This document shows positions 22,598-34,800 of a stretch of 64,000 bases of DNA, piece by piece. Made by a program: the position numbers and the translations under genes. The notes below the pieces were generated by a model. The model was not told where the DNA came from. It worked only from the letters and a program-made list of their open reading frames with translations, and did no database searches. The stretch is from Pachyseris speciosa (taxonomy: Eukaryota > Cnidaria > Anthozoa > Scleractinia > Pachyseridae). Each line of letters begins with the position of its first letter. The stretch's first letter is position 1. The stretch is from positions 76,001 to 140,000 of the forward strand of contig JAEMWC010000151.1 in NCBI GenBank assembly GCA_016490735.1, written 5' to 3'.

Positions 22598-22763
22598 CCT
22601 TGGCTGCATACATGTTCACCCTGATGACATGAAGACAATCAATGACATTCTAAAAGAACTTCACGTCGATGAAAGAAACAACACCCTGGGAGAATTACCC
22701 TATCCATGCCAGCAACAAGGCTTGCTTTCAATTGAAGAGATAGGAGAGGATGCTGTATCTTAA
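22598..22763 (+). CDS. Alternative terminal exon (copy 3) of the transpeptidase-like gene
   Basis: An acceptor TTATTAACAG and a one-base phase completing Ser253 match the exon 20012-20129 donor exactly as copy 2 does. It encodes LGCIHVHPDDMKTINDILKE, then LGELPYPCQQQGLLSIEE and a longer tail ending AVS-TAA. Cys256 and the following IHVHP are kept; the lineage is clearly older than the split between copies 1 and 2. Used in place of 20541-20697 it would give 307 residues. AATAAA is at 23026-23031. Because both copies contain stops, they can only be alternatives. Which is used is not visible from sequence. Confidence 0.85.
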
Positions 22764-25278
22764 GAATGACTTTAATTTTTATCATCATCAACTGGTCTAA
22801 TCCACCTTACACATCAATTGAATTTATTGCAAATTAAGCTGTCATTAGGAACATGTCATGTACATGGATAAGTGAATAGAGCAAGTGTACACAGGAAAGA
22901 CCCATGTATAAGAGGCTTTTGGCTAAAAGGTGCCATCTTCCATCTTAATTTCACATTATTACAAGAACATGTTTAAGCCTAGATTAGGTTGTAATCTTAT
23001 TATTTTGGAAAGACCAAAATTGATTAATAAAAATTCTTTTAAAAATTTAGGTAAAAAGTCTAATTGTGGGGTGAAGTCATAAAATATTATATTCCTTACC
23101 TTGATCACAGTCGGTATTTTTGAGTTTGTGTAACATTAAGGTTGGTTTTCTCTACCGACTGAGTTGAACTTGGAGTCATAATCAGAAGTGTGCAGCATTA
23201 TGATCCAGTCAAAATAAAAATACTGATTCTGTTATAACTCTGTTGTTTATGACCTTGTGAAAACTAGATTGTTGGAGTTGCAAGCACCATTTTGGTATCA
23301 AACTGTAATCTGAGAGTGCAAGAACAAGCATTGTGATTGGTTGGCTCTTCCGCTTCTGCTTATGACTCTGGTTTTTTATTTTCACTGGGTCATAATTATG
23401 CACTCTTACAACTCTGACTATAACTATGACTCTGTCACTATTGAAAACCAGCCTTTAGTTTTCAAACAGCAACAATGAAAATTTAAAACAAAATTTAAGA
23501 AGATAACTCACCTAATTTCTTGCCATATAAAACCACTTATTAGAGAGCCTTCAGTGCCTGCCTGCTTTTATACATGGGTTTTTGCTCTGTCACTGTTTGT
23601 AACTAACAGAAATAATAATCTGACTGTAGAAAGCTTTGGTCAGTTCTGTTTACTCTGATCTGTCCAGTGCTAAATTTCCACTTTTTCCCACAAAATCCAT
23701 CCACCATACAGGTTTATTAGCATTAGATATTTTGTTATTAGGATATTTGTCAAATGGTGAGTCAAGTTATTTCACACAAGGCATGTTGTTACACTTCAGT
23801 TATGGCCAAATGAAATATTATTGTACCTTAGTTTGTACCTTTAAATAACAATGTAATTATGCTTTAGTTCACTATTGCAGAATATTGCCAGATAATGGAA
23901 CTAGATCATGCATTATGAGTCTACTTAGTACAGTACTACAGTCAAACCAGTATTAAGTGCACCCCATATTACGTGGAAACCCTGTATTAAGTGGACACAA
24001 GTGTCTGCGAGCCCAAAACTATTCTTCCCCTACATTTTGTAAAATGAGTCTAAGTGGACACTATGTGAGTCTGATGGGTGTCTTAATACAGGTTTCACTG
24101 TATATTATTTTTTTATTGTAGGGACAAGGGAATACACGGTCAAAATCATAAACTACTATTATCAACCTTGGGCTGTTTACTAGTCCCATGTTTTAATTGT
24201 CTGTTTGCTGGCTGTTAGTTGTCCCTTGTTTGGGCAGTTTGTTGGCTGTTTCACGAAGATGTTCAACGCACTCCTCATGGTTTTGAAATCTCAATTAAAG
24301 TCCTCAATACACGATCTGCTGTCATTGTAACTGTACTTCTAGTCCATTAAAAATTGAAACCTATCTACAAGTTAAAACCTAAAGAACCCAGACTACAGAC
24401 CATCCTAATCTTAGCAGAATCAATGCCAACCCAAATTTGATTCTTCTGGAAGCTAATTATAACCTTGACCATACACAATAAATATTGATTCTTTCTTGGA
24501 CTGTTCAAGTTGAATTTTCAGTAGTGAGCTAAACGGTGTCTTGAAACAAAGTATAACTGACAGAAACCAAATAAATGCAGTGTTTAGACAAATAGTTCAA
24601 TCAAGCTCAATGATTTGGTGATTTAAAGTAAACTTTACCCTCAACAAATCTCTCACCTGCATCATGGAATAGTACAATATTACATTTGCAGCAGGTCGAG
24701 AGAAGCTGGGAACTACTCAAATTTACTAGGTTTAAATAATGATTTTTTTCCATGACTGGTTTTAGAGTTTGTCAAAAAAGAATTAGTCATTTGACTGCTA
24801 CCTCTGCATCTACCACTCTTTGGGCACTAAGGAAACTTACCACATCACATTAATTTGTGAGGTATCCTTGTCACTCCAGCCACATCCCACAAGCTTTATG
24901 TTAAAAAGCTACATAACATTACCATACATATGGTTCCATAGAGATCAAAAGAGTTCCACAGACCAATAATGAGTAAAAAACACAGGCAAGGACCTCAGTC
25001 TGCTAAATCCCCCAATTAAAATGATGAAAGCTGTCACTGAGCCTAAAAATATTCTAACTTCTTATAAAAAATTTGGCATGCCTTTTGTCTGTCTATATTA
25101 TTCATTCTGATTTACAGACAGTTAATTTTTTTCACTGATTCTGTCATTGTCAGGATAGGCTACTAGTGAAAGCCTTGCACTGTTATCTGAAAGTACTATT
25201 TTCAAGTGAGTTGTTACTCTCACTGTATGCAAGATACTCATTACAGTTATTGACGATAAAATTGATAACTAATCAGTG
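22764..25278. other. Convergent intergenic region, no gene seen
   Basis: It separates the 3' ends of the transpeptidase-like gene (+) and POMT2 (-). AATAAA at 23026 serves the + gene. No exon was recognised. The segment 23941-24100 has an AGTGG-ACAC-type low-complexity stretch with an internal near-repeat (ATTAAGTGCACCCC / ATTAAGTGGACAC), probably an old repeat. Confidence 0.5.
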
Positions 25279-28200
25279 TTAGACCTCCCAGCTATCCATC
25301 CACTTGTACACTGCAGCTGTAGAGTCCGGCAGGTGGGCCATTGGTCCTGACATACCATATGTCAATCCACGGAACGCCCAAAAACTAGGATTATAAAAAA
25401 GAGCTACTAATACAGAAGCAAAATGAAAACAACTGTGTACCCAAGAAGGTGAAGGTGTTCATATTCCCAGTATTGAGCTGGATCTGGCTTGTACTGGAGA
25501 AATATTGTTCGCAAACAAGCTATTTCCATCTTATTTTAACACTTTAACTCCTAAGGGGTTCCCCTTTGACGAGTAAAATCGACTGGTGTTAGACAGTAAA
25601 ATCGAGAAAGTCACTCTTAGGAGGGAAAGGGTTAATACAGAGGATATGCATGTGGTCCCTTGTTGATCAATTCCCATACAGTGTGCATGCATTCTCTACA
25701 CCAAAGGTTGGCACAAACTATAGCTTAAGGTGACAAGTCACAAGGACAAGTCTCTGTGATAAGCCCCTTGTGTGAATGGCGTGGGAGGCATGTCGCTGGG
25801 TCAAGACACCTACCAAGTACACAGGAGGTGACTTGTCTATAGGCGGATATATGACGCTTTCCCAATGTTTATTTTTATTATTATTTTGTCACTGGGACAG
25901 GTTGCCTGACAGTGCACATGAGGCGACACTGGAAATTTGGGTTATTTTGTCCCTGTGACTTGTTGCACAAATTCAAACAGGTTTGAATTCGTGCACCAAG
26001 TTCCAGGGTCAAAATTTGGTTGCCGTGACAGCACTTTCACATGAAACTAGGCACGTCACCTGAGGCAACTTCCCTGCAACTTCTCCCTGCAACTTGTTGC
26101 CTGGTGTGCTGACCTTAAAGGGAACCTCTACTCTTACAACAAATTGGTGCTAAATTGTTGGAAATAATTACTAGATTCCAAATTTGTTTAAAAATTTTGG
26201 ATATAACATTCAAGTGTACGAAAAACTGGATATCATCATCACCTGTTTTCACTTTTAAATTTCCCAGGCAAGGCCATTTTGGATTTCATGGTCATTTGGT
26301 TGCCCAATGTTTAACACAAAGGATTTTCTGCTTCATTTACTTCCCGACAATGGCTACAATGCATTGACACCACGAAAACATGGTGGTGCCCAGGAAACTT
26401 AAAAGTGAAAAAAGGTGTTAATGATACCCAATTTTTTTTGCACTTGAAATGCTATTTCCGCGTAATAAGCTAAATTTTGGAAACCAGTAAATTATTATTT
26501 CCAGCAGTTTAGGCTCAATTTGTTGTAAGAGTAGAGGTCCCCTTGAGTAGCACACCTGGGATGACTGTAGGTAAACTTACACTTAAGAGCTGTCTTACCT
26601 GAGGATACATCCACCAACAAGAAAAGAGATAGCACCATGGTAAACCATCTGTTTCCATTTGTCAAGTTTTGGAATCATGGAGAATGATTTACAAAAATAC
26701 TGACATAACACTCCTAAAAGAAAAAATAACATTCTTAAAACTCCACTTAGAAAGTGCATGCCTTTGACATAAAGTAAACTCTCACATCAGAAGGCACCTA
26801 ACTGAAACATAAAACAGTACGTGGTATGTGGGCTTGGACAATGATTTATGCAGATGCAAGTCTTCGTAGCTGGCAGTATTGTAGGAGTGCGTAGAGTAAC
26901 GTTTTGGTGGCAGAGCTGCTGAAAGCGAGCGGTGAAGCCATGGCAATGAGCAGCATAAGCTGCAAGGAATACCACCTGCCAGAGACCCAGGGTTTTTTTG
27001 AATGCCATTCACATTTATCACCTCAAATGATCCCAATTAAGGCTATAGTCTTACACTCTGTTGTTGATGCATGCATAGAAAATAATAGGGAATGTTCTTG
27101 GAAGGGAGATATGCCAACAATATATGTTATGGTTCAATTTTATCCTTGGTTTCCCTTTGTTTTTAGGTATGGTAACGTCTGTTTATTTACTTACAGCTGT
27201 AGTTTAACACAAAGGGAGAAAAAAATTTAAATCAAGGATACAGTCCATTGAACCATAACATATACAACATAGCTGAGATAAAATACAAGTCAAACAAAAC
27301 AAACAATTCATGAATACAATGGTCTTGAACTTTTCAGTGTTGGGGGTAATACACTGTACCTTATTTGTGTTTGCACTGGTTTTAGTTAACTTTGCTGTGA
27401 CTGGTTAGCAAATTAGTCACTCAATTTGTCAAAAAATGACAAGCACACCAATACCAAGCATAACTTTGTTTGATACCTCTTACTAACTGAGTTCGAAGTC
27501 CGTACTGTAAGTTACAGACTGAGTTTTTCAACAGGAAAAAACGAGGTTAGTAAGATATTTGTTAAATCTCTGAGGATAATCCGGCGTGTGGGAAAGAAAA
27601 CTAGTTGAAGTCAAGCAGGCAGTACTGTAGAATACGGCCGGCAAAATTGACCAATCACAGCGCGCGCACTAAGTGAGAGATAAGCAGTTAGCACAACAAT
27701 CTCAAGGTCCAAACCCACCTGCCATCATTGCACTGTAGAGGTATGCTGGGAAGTAGTGATGGAAGTACAAGACTCGTCCCATGGCATAGAAGGGAAAGTA
27801 ATGCAATGCCCAGCCAAAGATTAACCAACCACAAGCTGCCTCCATTCTCTTCCTACGAGCTGAAAAAAAGGCAAGGATGATTAAAATCTTGCAGAGCAGT
27901 TACATTACTGTATGTTTGAAAGCAGGGCCTGGTTGTTCGAAAGCTGATTAACTTAATCCAGGATTAGCGTAAACTTTGGTTGCAGTTTTTAACTTTTGGT
28001 TGAAAGTTCTTTTGCTGTTTTTGTTTTTTTGCTTTTCAGGATTGACATCCTCTAATCTAAAATTTTGCAGAATATCAGCATTGAACAACGTTAATGGATA
28101 GAGACTAAACTCCTTGGTTAATTAGGGTTAATCGGCTTTCGAACAACCCAGCCAAGGTCCACAACCCTTAATCCTTCAGCTCAACACTTTTCTCCATCAA

Positions 28201-30699
28201 TTTCCGCAAGGTAGTTGTTAAAAATAATTGTTTACACATCAAGAAATTTTGTCTTTGGTCACCATTTCCTTAATTCTCTTGGCCTGCATGTTTCATCAAG
28301 CAGTTACAGGGTTAACAACACCCCTGCCTGACCGTTATGCTCAGTGGTATTAATTTGCATTTTTGCTTCACTGCCCACAACTTTCCTTCATCACATTTTC
28401 CCACAGTAACACTAGCACGTTGTGTTTTTTGACTTGCTTGTTTGCTGTAACCATTGAGAACTGGTTTCGGTTTGGGTTTGAGTTTAACTATATAATAATT
28501 ACATAATAATTAAAAACTATTCCTTGACCACGAAAACTGATTACCTGGGTGTGGACAAAACCTGGCCTAGGCCACGGTGTAGGCCATGACCTACCCTATG
28601 GCCCACTGGTGGTCAATTTTTTTAAAACTCGGTTCAGCATTGCTGGAAACCTGTGTGAACAACGTTCTCCATCTATCTGTCATACCTTTGACTCTCTTCT
28701 GTTCTCTTGGCGGCATTTCGCTCAAATTTTCTAAGCAGACTCGTGGTAGATTGGAATCAGGAAAACCAGAATTAATAAACACTAATTTTGGACAACTATC
28801 ATAAGGAAGGGAAACTGTTATAAAAGAGCTCCCGGGAAGGTCCCTCTTTCAGCACTCATTCTGTGCAATAATTCAGCTAACTGGGTCCCAGTTTCTTTCA
28901 CTTGCGTGTACTGTCTGCGAGGTATATAAAATACGTAATTACATCCAAACCAGTGTGAAATCATCTAGCATATAATACATCCGCCCATAGCCTTTACAAT
29001 ATGAAACATTATTTTAATACTGAAGGGCTTCATGTTTTACTGTCTACAATGTAAACCGGCTTTAATATAATTCATTCATTGTCAGCTTGCGTTACGCCTG
29101 GTGGTCAGAGCACATAGAGGTCTTTGAAAGAAAAAGGAAAGTAAGTTCAATTCTGAAGTTTTTTTCTCTCCTCAATGAACATTTTGGAAAGTGTGACAGG
29201 AAAATATAATTTGGGACAGAATCAAATGCACATGCATACCGTGGGAACGGCGAGCAGTGATTGGTTGAATATTTTTCAAGATTTACACATCTCAGTGCTG
29301 AATGCCACTCGGTGATCATGAGTGATGGAATTTTAGAAAACATTTGATTTAAAAAGAATTAAAGGTATAACAGACCATTTCTGATTTTCCTCATGGATAT
29401 TAATTTTATAAATTTGCATAGACTTAGAACTCACTTTCATAAGGAAGACTTGTTTTGGTGTAATTACGTCTTTTACATATCTCGAGCACTGACAGGGGAA
29501 CTGTTTTCTGATTGCGCCCAGAAATATGCAGGCTGGAGCTCCTTTATAATAATTGTTCTTCCTTACAATAGTTGCCCACAAATTGTGTTTATAGGGCATA
29601 ATTATTGACTGGTTTTCCTGATTCCAATCTACCACGAGTCTACTTGGAAAATTTGAGCGAAATGCCACCAAGAGAACAGAAGAGAGTCGTAGGTATGACA
29701 GATAGATGGAGAACGTTGTTTGCACAGGTTTCCAGCAATGCTGAACTGAGTTTTAAATTTTTGACCACCAGTAAGCCATAGGGTGGGCCATAGGGTAGGC
29801 CATGGCCTACACCATGGCCTAGGCCAGGTTTTGTCCACGCCCTTATTACCTTGCTCTTGTGGAGGGTCAATGAATCCCCTTTGTGCCCTAACAGCATGAA
29901 AACAATACAGCACACCAAACAGACACATGGCAGCCAGCACAAACCACCAGATAACCTGACAGTACAATTATTTAGAGTTTTATTATTTTAGTACCTGCAA
30001 CACCCATAAACACCACATGAAAGTGACTACATCATGAGAAAAATGACAAAGCTTAATATATAAGCTATTAATCATGATGAATAACATCTCACAATAGCCC
30101 CAACAATGTGGTTTTGTAAGGAATCATTTCCACACACAGACACACACACACTACAGTAGTCAGACATTTGGCAGTGAGAAGGATTGACCACGGTAAACGA
30201 TGTTGGTATAAACTAAAACAACAAACTATTGCAAGAAACACCTACCGGGTTGCCAAGAAGATACACACGGTAATCTGCACCAGAGAACACTTGGCCCTAA
30301 AATTTAGTGAAAGAGATGAAATGAAATGGGAGGAAATAACCTAGGTTACTAATGTATCCTTCAGTACTTCAACTAGAAGCACATGAGGTTGACACTTAAT
30401 AATTTTAATTTCTAATTGAAACATTTCAGAGCAAGAGATCAAAGTCATATTAACATCCTTAACTGTTTAAATGTCATGGCTAATACAGGGCATTTAAAAT
30501 TCAGAGATAATGTACCTTGAAATTTATTGGCCATTGCCATGGCTGTGATGTCACTTCTCCTTCTTTTGGTTTGAATCCTGAGTTAGTCTGGGAACAACAA
30601 GAAATGTCAAACAACTTATTTAGAGCAGACAAACCCACTCCTAAAAAAGGTGATCTATCAGTTTCTTGAGTGACAATCTTGAAATGTAATATTAACAAC

Positions 30700-30750
<51 letters not shown>

Positions 30751-31363
30751 AATAAATAAAAACATGGACATTAAGTACCGGTTGTTGTAGGCCAGGCCCT
30801 TGGAAGTGTTACAAAGAAACTTAAACAATGGATTGAAAAGCTGGGGATTAGAATTAGAATACAGCTATTAGGAATGGCCAGGATCTAAGGAAGGTGCTTG
30901 ATTTCTAGTAAAGTACCAGGAGAGTGTCCCTAGGGGACCCTTCGTCATTTGTTATGACTCGCTCCCTTGGGATACATGTCTGCATGAAAACAGCCAGAGC
31001 TCAGAGCTAAATGGATAATAATAATAATAATAACAATAATAATAATAATAATAACAATAATAATAATAATAATAAGATTGAAACCACAAGAATGTGGGGA
31101 ATGAGGACAGAGACTGTGCTGGTTATTGTTGGTGCACTGGGACTTATTAGAGAGGGAATGGACCAGAATTTAGGAAAGATCCCCGGAACCAGCAACATTA
31201 ACGAGCTGCAAAGGATCGTCCTCCTAGGAATGGCACACATACTGAGAAGGTTTCTGTCCATCAAATAAAACCCCTCCCTGGTACCTCAGGACCAAGGATT
31301 GGCCCCGGTTCTAGGAGACTGTAGGAAGCAATTCATAGCACTGAAAACAACAACAACAACAAC

Positions 31364-31417
<54 letters not shown>

Positions 31418-31800
31418 TAGGTTAACTCCTCCCCTAATTGTTTCCATAAAACCCTCATAGTCCATTTTACCATTGCATGCTCACCAGTGACCTGGTCCTT
31501 GAATGGAAACAAGGCTGGAGGTGACCTTGTTTTGATACAGACCCTTGCTTTTCTTGTGTAAATAATACACCTTATTCCAAAATGGCGGCCAATTTATTTT
31601 TCTTTTGTTTGCATGTTAATTAGCCCTCTTTGCCTAGTCAACATGTACAAAATACAAAAGAATTTTGAAGTGGAAATTAGGCAAACAGGGCTAATTAACA
31701 TGTAAACAAAAGAATAATAAATTGGTCACCATTTTGGAATAAGGTGTACGCTGTTCTTATGCTAGCTATTTGACATTTGCATGAGAAAGACAGAGGTTTG

Positions 31801-31831
<31 letters not shown>

Positions 31832-34800
31832 CTACACAAAAGCCAGGTACTGAACACACAGCTGTAAAATGGGCTATTAGAAACCCTAATCTAAGAAATG
31901 TTCTTTTGAAAAGAAAAGTTTCTAAACTTGATTTAAAACAGTTAACTGTTTAATGATATTGGCAAGTCATTCCAAAGCCTTGGTGTGATAACTGAGAAAG
32001 ATTTGTCACCATAGGAAGCCGTTTTAGTGTTTGGAATAGACAACAGATTTGGACTGCTTGGCCATGGAGAACTTTGTAAGTGACCAGTAGACCATGACCA
32101 TGATCTGTCTTTCTTTGTGACAGTGCTAGCATTAGATGCTTTTGGCACTGATGAATGCAACAATCTGAAGGCCCCTGCAAGCACCTTCATTAGGAAAGGA
32201 CCTTTCTCGTCAATAGTCTCCCAGCCATTAGCTCACTAATAAGAGCACCTGGCAGGTGGTCCAAATTTCATTGGCTCAACTCCCATTAGAGTCCCAGAGG
32301 GGTCACTTCCAAATAACATTAAGTACACAACTGGTATAGTCACAGTGCTCGACACTAATGCTTAAGTTCACTAGCCCAAGACTGGTAAAACTTTATGCCG
32401 GGCTAGCAAAAATATGCACCTATTAGCCCTTCCTGTTAGACTGTGGTGCTGCATTGGTGGGAGAGTGAAACATGAAAATTTGGTTTTGACCACTGTACTG
32501 GGATTTAAAAAGCTGATGTTTTGAGTGTTAGCCCTTTGTCAGAGCGAATCAAGGAATTGTGGGTTGTGTATGGTTTATATACAGAATATGGAGCTACACT
32601 ATTGGTGGTAACATGGTAACGTAAAAAAACAGGAATAAATTAATTGAATGAAAAGCACTCATTGATACCGAGGCAATTAAGAGTGACGACCTGAAAGATA
32701 AATTTTTGCTCAAGATTTTTATGGAATTCCATGGTACCTTGATGTAGGGAAAGTTTGGAGATCAGCCCAAACTAGTCTGTTTAGTGAAAAAAATAAATTT
32801 ACCACAACTCTATAAATAAGAACTCTATAAATTTAGTATTAACAACTCTACTACTTTTTTGTAAAAAGCTTTGCCAGAGCTTAAATTAAAGCAAGTAATT
32901 TAAACGAGGACTTGTAGTCCATATCCTAGGTGCATCGACTCCCAGGTGTGTCGACTACTAGGTGGATGATCAACTCCCAAAACCAACTACATCTTGGAAA
33001 AGGCCTTGCATCCTCACTTCCATGTAACTCAAAAGGTATCTGGGAGAGACCCACCATAGGTTTGTCATCTTGGATTTTTTTTCTCACGATGATCATTAGC
33101 CAGATTTACATTGTTCAATAGAGGAAGACACTTTTTTATGGGGGGCTAGTGATTTTTTTACCTACTTAGCCCATAGCCTAGTATCCAAAAATGTTAGTGT
33201 CAAACACTGAGTGATTTTGACAGGGCTGAAAGTCTGATTATAGTATTAAGTAAATTGCACATTCATGCGAACTGTTACTTGACGTTTGGCAACTGGCTGT
33301 ACATTTCCTCTAATAAAATAGTATGTACTGGTCATGCTTGATGTCTATGATTTGCTGACTAACTGAACGGATGTATTATTGCATCTTTATTACCAAAAGT
33401 TTGTTGCCACTTAAAATTTCTTGTAACTGAAACAAAACAGAGGGCCTCAAGATTTCTTTTAGCATAACCACTGGCTTTGTTAAATATAAAAGTACCAAAA
33501 GTATCTATTTTAAAAAGAAGAGTAAGATTGAAGTAGAAAATTGCCTACCTGAGCCATAACAATGTGTGATTCATAGACATTTCCAATAAAGGAAGGCTTG
33601 TAAAAGTCAGACGTAGCTTTTGGCACTAAATCAGGAAACAATGAGTAAAAAAAAAAAGTTCAAGTGGGTTTGCTCTTAAACTGCATTTTGGTAATTTTGA
33701 ACCGTGGGATAGCGAGGACATGAAAACAACCTCTCAGTATTAATTTGTGAGAAAGTTTTGCTTGTTTTGTCTAAATTTTTGGAAGTTATTGCAGTATTAA
33801 GTAATTAGCCCCCCTAATGTTATTTCAGTTGAAACATCCAAAAAACTGTGTGTGCGTACCCACAGCATTTTAAGTTTTTATTGTGTAAAATGAGTATGTC
33901 TGAAACACCAGCTGGATCATCTGTAAGTCAAGTTTCAAAAGGCACATTCAGCCATAAGACATGCAAGGGTTACTTGTTTAAAATGGCCACTGAAAGTTGT
34001 TAGTTTCTCATATAAAGGCTTGCAAGTAATTTGTCAGACCAATGCAAAAAATTGCTAAATAAATGAATCACATAGCATGAAACAATAATTATGAGTTAAA
34101 CTACTCCCTCCAAATCTATGACCTAGCTATCAATTCTTTGTTGGATTGTCTTGTTTATAAAACTTGGACGCAAATGATTTTCATCATAAAAGTTCTGAAT
34201 TATGCTGAACATTTAATAAATAATACTATAATATATAAGTTTTGTAAGGAAATGTAGGAGAAGTTGGCTCGCTCAGGGTAGCTTGGGTAGGCGAGTGACC
34301 CTTCTACCGGGACAACTTTTTTTCCATATAAACGGGGCCTAAGTTACAATGTACATAGTACTAAACACTTGACATTATCCAGCTTAATATATATTTTCAA
34401 ATAGTTTCACACCTCTTTCATTCTCATGTCCTTCCACGTTCCAAAGGTTATGTCCATGATGTACAACAGGATTACAGGTAACTTCTAACTGTTCCCAGCC
34501 CCTATACAAAACAAAAATCAAAACTTCAGACTGACATTCTATTTTTTTAAATTGATTTTCTCCACCTATATAAATTATGTTAGTACAATACAAGCTACTG
34601 TTAGATCAATAAAGAAATACGGAAATAAGAACTTTTAACAGTAGAGAAAGGGCAAGATATAGTAATAAAACTATAGTAATTAGATGCCCTTTGTTGCCTT
34701 AAACGTATTTAAGATTACGAGTAAGTAGATTAAAATAAAAGTATACACATACTAAAGACATAAAAAAGACAGAGATAGAATGATATAATAACGGGAAATA

